From Saprospiraceae bacterium (lineage in GTDB: Bacteria > Bacteroidota > Bacteroidia > Chitinophagales > Saprospiraceae): DNA of 14,710 nucleotides. Positions within the stretch are counted from its first letter, which is position 1, and every line of letters begins with the position of its first letter. The notes under the pieces are model-generated. The model did not search any database and was not told the origin of the DNA. It worked only from the letters and a program-made list of their open reading frames with translations. Shown piece after piece: positions 7,487 to 13,754 of this stretch. The stretch spans positions 1 through 14,710 of the forward strand of contig JADZFI010000499.1 of assembly GCA_020850025.1 (NCBI GenBank), in the 5' to 3' direction. The position numbers and the translations under genes are program-made.

Positions 7487-8287
7487 GTGACGCAGGAACG
7501 TTTTTTTCAATTGGTGGACGATCCGGAGATGCTCCGAAAGATCACGTATGAGGAACTGAAAACCCTCGCGCTTGCTTATCCGTACGCGCACAACCTGCGT
7601 TGCCTGCTGGCCATCAAAGCCGCACAGGTGGATCACCCGGATGCACTCAGAAATCTTGCCACTGCCTCGGCCTACAGCCTGGATCGCACCAGGTTGTTCA
7701 TGTTGACGGCCCCGCAGGTACTGGCGCCGCAACAAATGTTAGCCCCGGAAGAAGTGCTGGAATTAAAGCCAATCGAAACAGTGAAGCGGGAATTGGAAGC
7801 GCTGACCCCGGTAGCACGGGAGGAAAAACCTGCAGAACCAGACTATATGGTGCAAATGCCTGCACCTGCATTCAGGGAGGAAATGGCAGAAAAACGGCCA
7901 ACAGAAGAACCGGCACGCCCCCCCATTGAACCAGTCTATCTGGATTTTTCTTCCTGGTTTTCACATTTTCAGCCGCCATTGCTGAAAAAAACTGAACCGA
8001 CCTTACCCGTTCCACCAAGGGTAGAAAAAACCTTTGCTCCAACGCCCGTTTTTGAGGAAGATGACGAAGAAACATCCCGGGAAACCCCAAAAACAAACGG
8101 TATTGCCCAGAAACTTGCGGAAAAAAGCGTTTCTGAAAACCAGGATGTAGTATCGGAAACACTGGCCACATTGTATGCTAAACAAGGCTATCGGGATAAA
8201 GCCGCACAGATGTATGCACGGCTTGCTTTGTTGTTTCCGGAAAAAAGCGCGTACTTTGCGGCCGAAATTGACAAACTTAAAAAATAG
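7487..8287 (+). CDS. Uncharacterised protein with conserved ends and Pro/Glu-rich middle, between lptE and secG
   Basis: I cannot name a function. The product has 266 residues with the GTG start used here (GTG ACG CAG GAA). The next in-frame ATG is residue 15 and would cut into the N-terminal domain. The N-terminal part (1-75) is helical and well ordered: FFQLVDDPEMLRKITYEELK, YPYAHNLRCLLAIKA, and LDRTRLFML. The middle (about 80-205) is rich in Pro, Glu, Lys and Thr, of low complexity and probably disordered, with one aromatic island YLDFSSWFSHF (151-161). The C-terminal part (about 215-266), LATLYAKQGYRDKAAQMYARL then PEKSAYFAAEI, looks like one TPR hairpin. There is no signal peptide or membrane segment, so it is probably cytoplasmic. 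It lies 31 bases after lptE and 8 bases before secG, so co-transcription is very likely. From memory, similar genes occupy this place in other Bacteroidota. Confidence 0.85.
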   Translation: MTQERFFQLVDDPEMLRKITYEELKTLALAYPYAHNLRCLLAIKAAQVDHPDALRNLATASAYSLDRTRLFMLTAPQVLAPQQMLAPEEVLELKPIETVKRELEALTPVAREEKPAEPDYMVQMPAPAFREEMAEKRPTEEPARPPIEPVYLDFSSWFSHFQPPLLKKTEPTLPVPPRVEKTFAPTPVFEEDDEETSRETPKTNGIAQKLAEKSVSENQDVVSETLATLYAKQGYRDKAAQMYARLALLFPEKSAYFAAEIDKLKK

Positions 8288-8295
8288 GCAATATC

Positions 8296-8577
8296 ATGCT
8301 ATCCATTCTTACCATTTTCATCGCCCTGGTTAGTGTTCTGCTGATTGCGGCGGTTTTGATTCAAAACCCTAAAGGCGGCGGACTTGATGCCAGCTTCGGA
8401 GGTCAGGCGCAACAACTCTTTGGTGCAGCCCGCTCTACTGATTTCATTGAAAAAGCTACCTGGGTACTCGCAGGTGCACTCATTGTGCTCTGCATCGTAT
8501 CTGTTCTCACCGTAGGAAGCGGTGCTGTTGACGGCGAAACTCCTGCTGAAATTCCACTTCAGTCGGCCCCTAAGTAA
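8296..8577 (+). CDS. secG: Protein-export membrane protein SecG
   Basis: SecG is the small third subunit of the SecYEG translocon and aids SecA-driven export across the inner membrane. The product has 93 residues with two membrane helices (about 3-22 and 55-74). Between them is the family's conserved cytoplasmic loop: QNPKGGGL (23-30), FGGQAQQLFGAARSTDF (34-50), then EKATW. The short polar tail ends in APK. It starts 8 bases after the unnamed gene at 7487 and is the last gene of the operon; the strong hairpin at 8602-8640 follows the stop by 24 bases. ATG start without Shine-Dalgarno. Confidence 0.95.
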   Translation: MLSILTIFIALVSVLLIAAVLIQNPKGGGLDASFGGQAQQLFGAARSTDFIEKATWVLAGALIVLCIVSVLTVGSGAVDGETPAEIPLQSAPK

Positions 8578-8601
8578 ACAAACCGACCAGGTTTCACATA
8601 T

Positions 8602-8640
8602 AAAAAAGCGGCTCACGGTGTTACCGAAAGCCGCTTTTTT
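8602..8640. terminator. Bidirectional Rho-independent terminator between convergent genes
   Basis: Arms AAAAAAGCGGCT (8602-8613) and AGCCGCTTTTTT (8629-8640) pair perfectly over 12 bp. Inside, CGGT (8616-8619) pairs with ACCG (8623-8626) around a GTT loop, with a two-by-two internal loop. The T-run on one strand and A-run on the other give a U-tail in both directions. It can therefore end secG on + and the DksA-like gene (stop at 8679) on -. Confidence 0.93.
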
Positions 8641-8651
8641 ATGTTATATTT

Positions 8652-8663
8652 CTCCTGCAGGAG
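8652..8663. repeat. Perfect 12-bp palindrome CTCCTGCAGGAG
   Basis: The sequence is its own reverse complement. It lies between the terminator hairpin and the stop codon of the minus-strand DksA-like gene. It has no spacer, so it would not form a stable hairpin. It may be a chance palindrome or a dimeric protein site. Confidence 0.4.
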
Positions 8664-8678
8664 CAGAAAATCTGAGAT

Positions 8679-9263
8679 TTATTCCTCATCATCTTCTGCT
8701 TTCCGACGGGTGTAGCCGGCGTCTTCCAGCGTTTCATTGTCAATCTCCCAATCATCACCGCTGGAATGCGTAGGCCGTTTGCCGTTGGAGAGGCGAACCT
8801 TATCGCCAATTGGTTTGCCACTGGGGCGATCTTCTGAGTCCAGATCAAAACCTTCAGCGCCCGCACCTGCAGCCGGACGATTGCTGGCATTGGCCATTGC
8901 CTTACCATCAATGCTCTTGGTGGCATGCGGCACCAGTCGGAGTCTTTCCTTAGTGATCAATTCTCCGGTAACCGTACAGATACCGTATGTTTTATTCTGG
9001 ATTCGCAACAGCGCATTTTTCAAATCCTGAACGAAACGCTGTTGTCTGGATAACATTCGCTGCAACATTTCAAGATCTGTGTGAGCGGTACTGTCATCAT
9101 ACCAATCTCCACCCTGCTGATTAAATCCGTTCTCATTGAGGTCTGCAATTTGCTGTTCAGTTGTGCGAAGCTCCTCCTGCGCCTGCGCAAGCTTTTCTTC
9201 TACAAGAGCTTTAAACTCCTGCAATTCCTCGTCGCTGTAGCGCACTTTTAGGTCGTTCGACAT
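8679..9263 (-). CDS. DksA/TraR-family regulator lacking three of four zinc cysteines
   Basis: DksA-type proteins enter the secondary channel of RNA polymerase and adjust transcription, often with ppGpp. This one has 194 residues. A long helical hairpin (about 8-92) has an acidic tip DWYDDSTAHTD (53-63). Then comes a zinc-finger-like fold in which only Cys 96 remains: YGICTVTGELITKERLRLVPHATKS. The other expected positions are Thr 99, Ser 117 and Gly 120. This spacing keeps the family shape, and I recall the same TG-type finger in other Bacteroidota proteins annotated as TraR/DksA. The tail (about 125-194) is Gly/Ala-rich, then strongly acidic, and looks disordered; it ends in AEDDEE. If aligned to E. 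coli DksA, D53 and D56 fall on the tip acidic residues; that is my inference. It is a single gene, convergent with secG, with a promoter candidate at 9318-9350. Confidence 0.9.
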   Translation of the reverse strand: MSNDLKVRYSDEELQEFKALVEEKLAQAQEELRTTEQQIADLNENGFNQQGGDWYDDSTAHTDLEMLQRMLSRQQRFVQDLKNALLRIQNKTYGICTVTGELITKERLRLVPHATKSIDGKAMANASNRPAAGAGAEGFDLDSEDRPSGKPIGDKVRLSNGKRPTHSSGDDWEIDNETLEDAGYTRRKAEDDEE

Positions 9264-9317
9264 GATGAGGTAAGTTTTGAGTGTTTTTAAAAGTTCAGGG
9301 TTACTGATTCAAGGGGG

Positions 9318-9350
9318 CAAAATTAGTCCATTTCAGATCGTATTATCCAA
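9318..9350 (-). promoter_or_regulatory. Probable promoter of the DksA-like gene
   Basis: Read on the minus strand, TAATTTTG (9325-9318) matches TAnnTTTG. TTGG (9350-9347) lies 21 bases upstream as a possible -33 element. Transcription would leave a leader of roughly 45-50 bases before the ATG at 9263. Confidence 0.55.
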
Positions 9351-9400
9351 GTGAAAAGAAAATTTCCTGTAATTAGTTGAAGTCGCCCCCAATCTTTGAT

Positions 9401-9429
9401 TTTGTAAGGCATATGTTTGTGTACTTTTG
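9401..9429 (+). promoter_or_regulatory. Probable promoter of the E1 - ppk2 operon
   Basis: The -33-like TTTG (9401-9404), a 17-base spacer and the -7-like TACTTTTG (9422-9429), followed by CGC, form the best two-part promoter in the window. The leader to the ATG at 9516 is about 80 bases, longer than for ffh or guaA. It is divergent from the DksA-like gene's promoter, with about 50 bases between the two -33 regions. Confidence 0.65.
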
Positions 9430-9515
9430 CGCTTCTTTTCCAGCCAATTCATTTCCCAAGCCCTGATTTTTCAACCCAAACTTTTTTTGGAATCGTCTCA
9501 CTTACTTAAGCAAAT

Positions 9516-11888
9516 ATGACGACTAAGCCCGGTACCAAGCGCACCAAATCCACCACCACCGACACTTACCTCAGAGAGGAGGTGCTGGCAGATTACCGCA
9601 TTTGCTGTATCAGCCGCGAGGCAAGTATCATTGCCCGCAAAGAAGTACTCACCGGAAAAGCTAACTTTGGAATCATTGGCGATGGCAAGGAAGTGGCGCA
9701 GGTGGCCATGGCCAGGGCCTGGAAAAAGGGAGATTTTCGCTCCGGTTATTACCGGGATCAAACCCTGATGTTCGCCCTCGGGCTTTCCACTCTGGAAGAG
9801 TTTTTCGCTCAGTTGTACGGCGATCCTTATAACGATCCATTCTCGGGAGGCCGGCAAATGAATTGCCACTTCGCCACCCCGTTTATAGATCAAAACGGAT
9901 GGTTCCTGGATCTCAAAAACAGGTTCAACGTAACCTCCGATATTGCTCCAACCGGCGGTCAAATGGCCCGTGGATTGGGCCTGGCATTTGCCAGTAAGAA
10001 GTTCCGGGAATTGCCCCATCTGTGCGGGGAGCTCAGCGAAAATGGCAACGAGGTGACGTTCGTCACCATCGGTGATGCCTCCACTTCCGAAGGAGCTTTC
10101 TGGGAAACCATCAATGCCGCAGGTGTGGTACAGGCCCCTCTCGCCGTCAGTGTTTGGGATGATGGCTACGGCATTTCCGTGCCGAAAAAGTACCAGACCA
10201 CCAAAGAAAGTATCAGCGCTGTTCTGGCCGGTTTTGAGGCCGACGATGCAGCCGGCACCAACGGCATCAGAATCCACAAAGGAAAAGCCTGGGATTATCC
10301 CGGACTTCGCCGTTTGTATGAAGAGGGCATTGCTGAAATGCGCCAATCTCACCGCCCTGCCCTGTTCCACATACAGGAGGTTACCCAACAACTCGGGCAC
10401 TCTACCAGCGGCGACCACAGGAGGTACAAAAGCCCGGAGCGCCTGCAGTTCGAAGAAATGTACGACTGTAACCGTCGGATGGCCGAATGGATGATTGAGT
10501 CAGGATTGGCCACTGCTGCGGAAATTGAGCAGATTCAAAAAGAAGCCAAAAAAGAAGCAACTGAGGCGGCTCAACGGGCTTACAGAGCTTATCACGATAA
10601 AGTAAGCACACTCAAGAACGAACTTTCCCTCATACTACACCAACTCTCTGACACTACCTATGCCGAGGAGTTGAACCAGAAAAGAGAACCCCTTCGGTTT
10701 GAATTGCTGGAAATTGCCCGCAAAGCCATGGTGGCGCACTCCAGGCATAACCATGCCGCTATAACGGAACTCTTCCAGTTTATCCAGCGGGAAAGAGAAG
10801 AGGGCAACCGTTTGTACTCCGATCATTTGTTGAGCCACACCTTGCAATCGCCGCTTAATGTGACGGTTGAAAAGGCCAAATATGCGCCTGATGCACCGTT
10901 GAAAGATGGCTATGAAATCCTGAATGCCTGTTTTGACGCGAATTTCGCCAAAAATCCTGCCCTTGTGGTGTTTGGGGAGGACGTAGGTCATATTGGCGAC
11001 GTGAATCAGGGTATGCGCGGAATGCAGCAAAAATACGGCATTGAACGAGTGTTCGACACGGGTATTCGTGAATGGACCATTATGGGGCAGGCCATCGGTT
11101 TGGCCATGCGTGGACTTCGTCCGATTGCAGAAATACAGTATCTCGATTATCTGTTGTATGGGCTTTCTCCCCTCTCGGATGACCTCTGTACGCTTCGCTG
11201 GCGCTCCAATAATCAGCAAATTGCTCCGGCCATCATCCGCACACGCGGCCACCGCCTGGTTGGCGTTTGGCACGCCGGATCTCCTATGGGCATGATGCTG
11301 GGCTCCCTCCGTGGCATGCACGTTTGTGTACCCCGTAATATGACCCAGGCCGCAGGCATGTACAATACCCTGCTGCAGGGAGATGATCCCGCCATCGTCG
11401 TGGAGGTTCTGAACGGATACCGCTATAAAGAGCCGCTCCCCGAGAACATTGGCACCTTTACTGTGCCGCTGGGCGAGCCGGAAATACTGCGCCCCGGAAC
11501 CGATATTACCGTTATTACCTATGGCGCCTGCGTACAAATAGCTTTGGCCGCCGCTGAGCTGCTCCAAACTTATGGCATTTCGCTGGAAGTCATAGATGTG
11601 CAGACACTTTTACCCTTCGATCTCCCGCATACCTGTGTAGAGAGTTTGAAAAAAACCAATCGGGTCATCTTCCTGGATGAAGACTTTGAGGGTGGAGCCT
11701 CCGGCTACATCATGCAACAAGTGTTGGAAAAACAGGATGGTTACCGCTGGCTCGACGCCAAACCTACTACCCTGGCCGCCAAACCACACCGCCCGGCCTA
11801 CGGTCAGGACGGCGATTACCACTCCAAACCACAAGCCGAAGATTTGGTGGAGGCCGCTTTTGCCATGATGCAGGAATCAGGATTTTAA
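9516..11888 (+). CDS. Fused alpha/beta E1 component of a 2-oxoacid dehydrogenase (ThDP-dependent)
   Basis: E1 decarboxylates a 2-oxoacid on thiamine diphosphate and passes the acyl group to the lipoyl arm of E2. Here alpha and beta, usually separate, form one 790-residue chain. The alpha part (about 18-335) has YYRDQTLMFALG (78-89), the ThDP/metal segment GDASTSEGAFWETINAA (186-202) ending in WDDGYGIS (214-221), and HSTSGDHRRYKS (295-306), which resembles the phosphorylation loop of branched-chain E1 alpha. A charged helical linker (about 335-450) follows. The beta part (about 465-790) has GEDVGHIGDVNQG (487-499), RVFDTGIREW (511-520), AEIQYLDY (538-545), WHAGSPMG with the expected His 586, and a C-terminal transketolase-like domain near 655-785. 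Substrate (branched-chain acids or pyruvate) cannot be read from sequence; no E2 or E3 gene is in the window. Such fusions are, from memory, common in Bacteroidota. The usual metal-ligand Asn of the ThDP motif is Asp here. ppk2 follows after 20 bases. Confidence 0.9.
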   Translation: MTTKPGTKRTKSTTTDTYLREEVLADYRICCISREASIIARKEVLTGKANFGIIGDGKEVAQVAMARAWKKGDFRSGYYRDQTLMFALGLSTLEEFFAQLYGDPYNDPFSGGRQMNCHFATPFIDQNGWFLDLKNRFNVTSDIAPTGGQMARGLGLAFASKKFRELPHLCGELSENGNEVTFVTIGDASTSEGAFWETINAAGVVQAPLAVSVWDDGYGISVPKKYQTTKESISAVLAGFEADDAAGTNGIRIHKGKAWDYPGLRRLYEEGIAEMRQSHRPALFHIQEVTQQLGHSTSGDHRRYKSPERLQFEEMYDCNRRMAEWMIESGLATAAEIEQIQKEAKKEATEAAQRAYRAYHDKVSTLKNELSLILHQLSDTTYAEELNQKREPLRFELLEIARKAMVAHSRHNHAAITELFQFIQREREEGNRLYSDHLLSHTLQSPLNVTVEKAKYAPDAPLKDGYEILNACFDANFAKNPALVVFGEDVGHIGDVNQGMRGMQQKYGIERVFDTGIREWTIMGQAIGLAMRGLRPIAEIQYLDYLLYGLSPLSDDLCTLRWRSNNQQIAPAIIRTRGHRLVGVWHAGSPMGMMLGSLRGMHVCVPRNMTQAAGMYNTLLQGDDPAIVVEVLNGYRYKEPLPENIGTFTVPLGEPEILRPGTDITVITYGACVQIALAAAELLQTYGISLEVIDVQTLLPFDLPHTCVESLKKTNRVIFLDEDFEGGASGYIMQQVLEKQDGYRWLDAKPTTLAAKPHRPAYGQDGDYHSKPQAEDLVEAAFAMMQESGF

Positions 11889-11908
11889 CCTAGTAACATA
11901 CCTAAAGC

Positions 11909-12646
11909 ATGATCAAGCTATCCGAAATATCCACTGAAGCGCCCAAAGGCCTGGAAAAGAAAGATATCAAGAAGAAAACTGAAAAGCTGGTGGCCAGACT
12001 GGGAGAGTTGCATCACCTGATGTATGCTGAAGGGAAATATTCCATGTTGATCATCCTGCAGGGCATGGATGCGAGCGGCAAAGACGGCGCGGTGCGGAAC
12101 GTATTCCGGGAATGTACCATCGCCGGTTTGGATCTGGTGAGTTACAAAAAGCCCACCGAGGAGGAATTATCCCACGATTTTTTGTGGCGTGTGCATAAAT
12201 GGGTGCCTCAAAAGGGCATGACCACCATCTTCAATCGCAGCCATTACGAAGATATTCTGATTCAGCGAGTCCACAACTGGATAGATATGGAAAGGGTGGA
12301 AAAAAGAATGGCAGCCATCAATGCCTTCGAAGATTTGATTCAGTTTGACAATAACACCCTGTTGTTCAAGTTTTACATGCACATCTCGCATGAAGAGCAA
12401 GGCATCCAGCTCCAGCAGCGACTGGACGATCCGTCCAAATACTGGAAACACAACGAGGGCGACTGGAAAGAAAGGGAACGCTGGAACCAATACATGGAAG
12501 CCTATGAGTATGCCATCAACAAAAGCACTACTCCATGGCATATTTGTCCAGTTGACAATCGCTGGTATCGCGATTATTTCATGGCTAAAACCATTGTGGA
12601 AAAGCTGGAATCCCTGGATATGAAACTGCCGCAGCTGGAAAAGTAG
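11909..12646 (+). CDS. ppk2: Polyphosphate kinase 2 family protein (class III-like nucleotide phosphotransferase)
   Basis: PPK2 enzymes use inorganic polyphosphate as donor to phosphorylate nucleotides; class III members can take AMP and ADP. This 245-residue protein is one PPK2 domain. It has the Walker A loop GMDASGKDG (52-60), KKPTEEELSHDFLWR (80-94), the Walker B-like FNRSHYED (108-115), and a lid/C-terminal region DDPSKYWKHNEGDWKERERW followed by WHICPVDNRWYRDYF. The form FNRS-x-YE and the KPTEEELSHDFLWR run are closer to class III than to class I as I recall them, so AMP/ADP phosphorylation is an inference. A short basic head (15-27) precedes the domain. It lies 20 bases after the E1 gene, probably in the same transcript. 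It is convergent with the minus-strand gene that ends only 12 bases beyond its stop, with no hairpin between. Confidence 0.93.
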   Translation: MIKLSEISTEAPKGLEKKDIKKKTEKLVARLGELHHLMYAEGKYSMLIILQGMDASGKDGAVRNVFRECTIAGLDLVSYKKPTEEELSHDFLWRVHKWVPQKGMTTIFNRSHYEDILIQRVHNWIDMERVEKRMAAINAFEDLIQFDNNTLLFKFYMHISHEEQGIQLQQRLDDPSKYWKHNEGDWKERERWNQYMEAYEYAINKSTTPWHICPVDNRWYRDYFMAKTIVEKLESLDMKLPQLEK

Positions 12647-12658
12647 TTGACCTGCCGT

Positions 12659-13435
12659 CTAATTCCTTCGCCCCCCGCCTGGATTGGGATAATACCGGTT
12701 GGGCTCTACGTTTTTACCAAAAAACTTGTACCGCATAAATATCTGCCCTCCCCAAACCGTCATGCGTGAATTGCGCACCAACTTATCGGTAAGGTCCAAC
12801 TCATAAAAAGCTTCCACCCCAACGCTCCAGCGGTAATACCAGTCAATGGTACGGGCAAAACCTACCCTGACCGAAAAAAGATCGCCTGAAGACCTTCCGA
12901 TGGGTTCTCCCTGCGGACCAAAAAACTGGGCCAGATCCTCCCTCGACTCCTTCCTGCCTACGCTGTTTACAATGGTATTCGATCCGAAACCAAAATCCTT
13001 GATCATGTATTTATAGCCTCCAAGAAAGGAAAAGTACCAGGTACTGTCGGAAATGTAAAAGTCTTTACCAAGCCCCATGGTGACCGCATAGGAAGCCCGG
13101 GTATAAGAAGATGATGACGACATCGCTTCACCCAATACTTTAATGGGCCAATCGCGATAGGTAAGTTGGGCGGAGAAACCCATCCTGGGCTGCCAAAAAC
13201 GATCCTTGATCTCGTAGGCATCCAAAAACTCCTGCCAGGTAAGATCCTTTGCCTGAGGGAGGTCAATGATGAAATCGTAAAGTGATTCCAGAGGAGTACT
13301 CTGAAAGTCTGTTTTGTGTATCAATTGTGAATACCCTCCGTTCATGCTGACGTTCAGGTTCACATATTTCAGTTGAGCGAATACAGCTTGGGCCATCAAA
13401 AGGACGGCAACCAGGACTACGTATTTTTTTTGCAT
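12659..13435 (-). CDS. Exported protein of unknown function, probable outer-membrane beta-barrel
   Basis: I chose the ATG at 13435-13433 because it puts a clean signal peptide at the N-terminus: basic MQKK, hydrophobic YVVLVAVLLMAQAVFA, cleavage before Gln 21. A longer frame from 13474 would add 13 residues and bury it. The product has 258 residues. The mature part has many amphipathic, aromatic-rich short segments such as VNLNVSMNGGYSQL, MGFSAQLTYRDWPIKV, TWYFSFLGGYKYM, LFSVRVGFARTIDW, RWSVGVEAFYEL and WGGQIFMRYKFF. These alternate in a way typical of beta-barrel strands, with polar turns between. The tail is NPGGGRRN rather than the usual terminal aromatic, so the last strand probably ends at KFFG (237-240). 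No named family is recognised. It runs toward ppk2 and diverges from the propeller gene. No clear -7 element was found upstream. Confidence 0.7.
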   Translation of the reverse strand: MQKKYVVLVAVLLMAQAVFAQLKYVNLNVSMNGGYSQLIHKTDFQSTPLESLYDFIIDLPQAKDLTWQEFLDAYEIKDRFWQPRMGFSAQLTYRDWPIKVLGEAMSSSSSYTRASYAVTMGLGKDFYISDSTWYFSFLGGYKYMIKDFGFGSNTIVNSVGRKESREDLAQFFGPQGEPIGRSSGDLFSVRVGFARTIDWYYRWSVGVEAFYELDLTDKLVRNSRMTVWGGQIFMRYKFFGKNVEPNRYYPNPGGGRRN

Positions 13436-13754
13436 ATTCGTTGGAAAAGGTTGGGTGAATATTACACGATCCACCGAGAGCGCTGCGGGATTAGCCTACT
13501 GCGTGCTTTTGGACGCAAAGCAGCAAGCGAAGTTACACCGGGCAATAATTATTCCAGATTAAAATTTTCAGGTAAAGTTCCGCGGTCGACCGGAATGTTA
13601 AATTTCTGCGCAGTTTGGCCCTTTGAATTATAAAGCTTAGATTCGTGAGCCTTTATATTGGAATCTTCTTAGCTTTTGGCGTTATTACCCTGGTTTTATT
13701 CGATATGTCACCCTTTATTTTTGATTTTTAACCATTTAATTATAGTTTGTAACG
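13436..13754. other. Noncoding gap between divergent genes
   Basis: The 319 bases hold no credible gene; the short frames crossing it lack any family pattern. The right half looks more A/T-rich than the flanks. An imperfect hairpin may form: AAAGCT (13632-13637) with AGCTTT (13671-13676), and AGATTC (13639-13644) with GAATCT (13661-13666), having unequal bulges. Near-matches to a -7 box are TAGCTTTTG (13670-13678) and TATAGTTTG just before the propeller gene; both have one extra base against TAnnTTTG. AATAATTATT near 13543-13554 is a small palindrome. Promoters for both flanking genes should lie here, but I cannot place them firmly. Confidence 0.6.

Noticed and set aside
9498..11567. Two long minus-strand open frames (306 and 310 codons) antisense to the E1 gene
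   Set aside because: They show no family motif, signal or domain pattern and lie fully over a gene whose + frame carries all E1 motifs; they follow from codon bias.
13436..13474. Longer start (ATG at 13474) for the minus-strand exported protein
   Set aside because: It would place 13 polar residues before an otherwise perfect signal peptide beginning MQKK.
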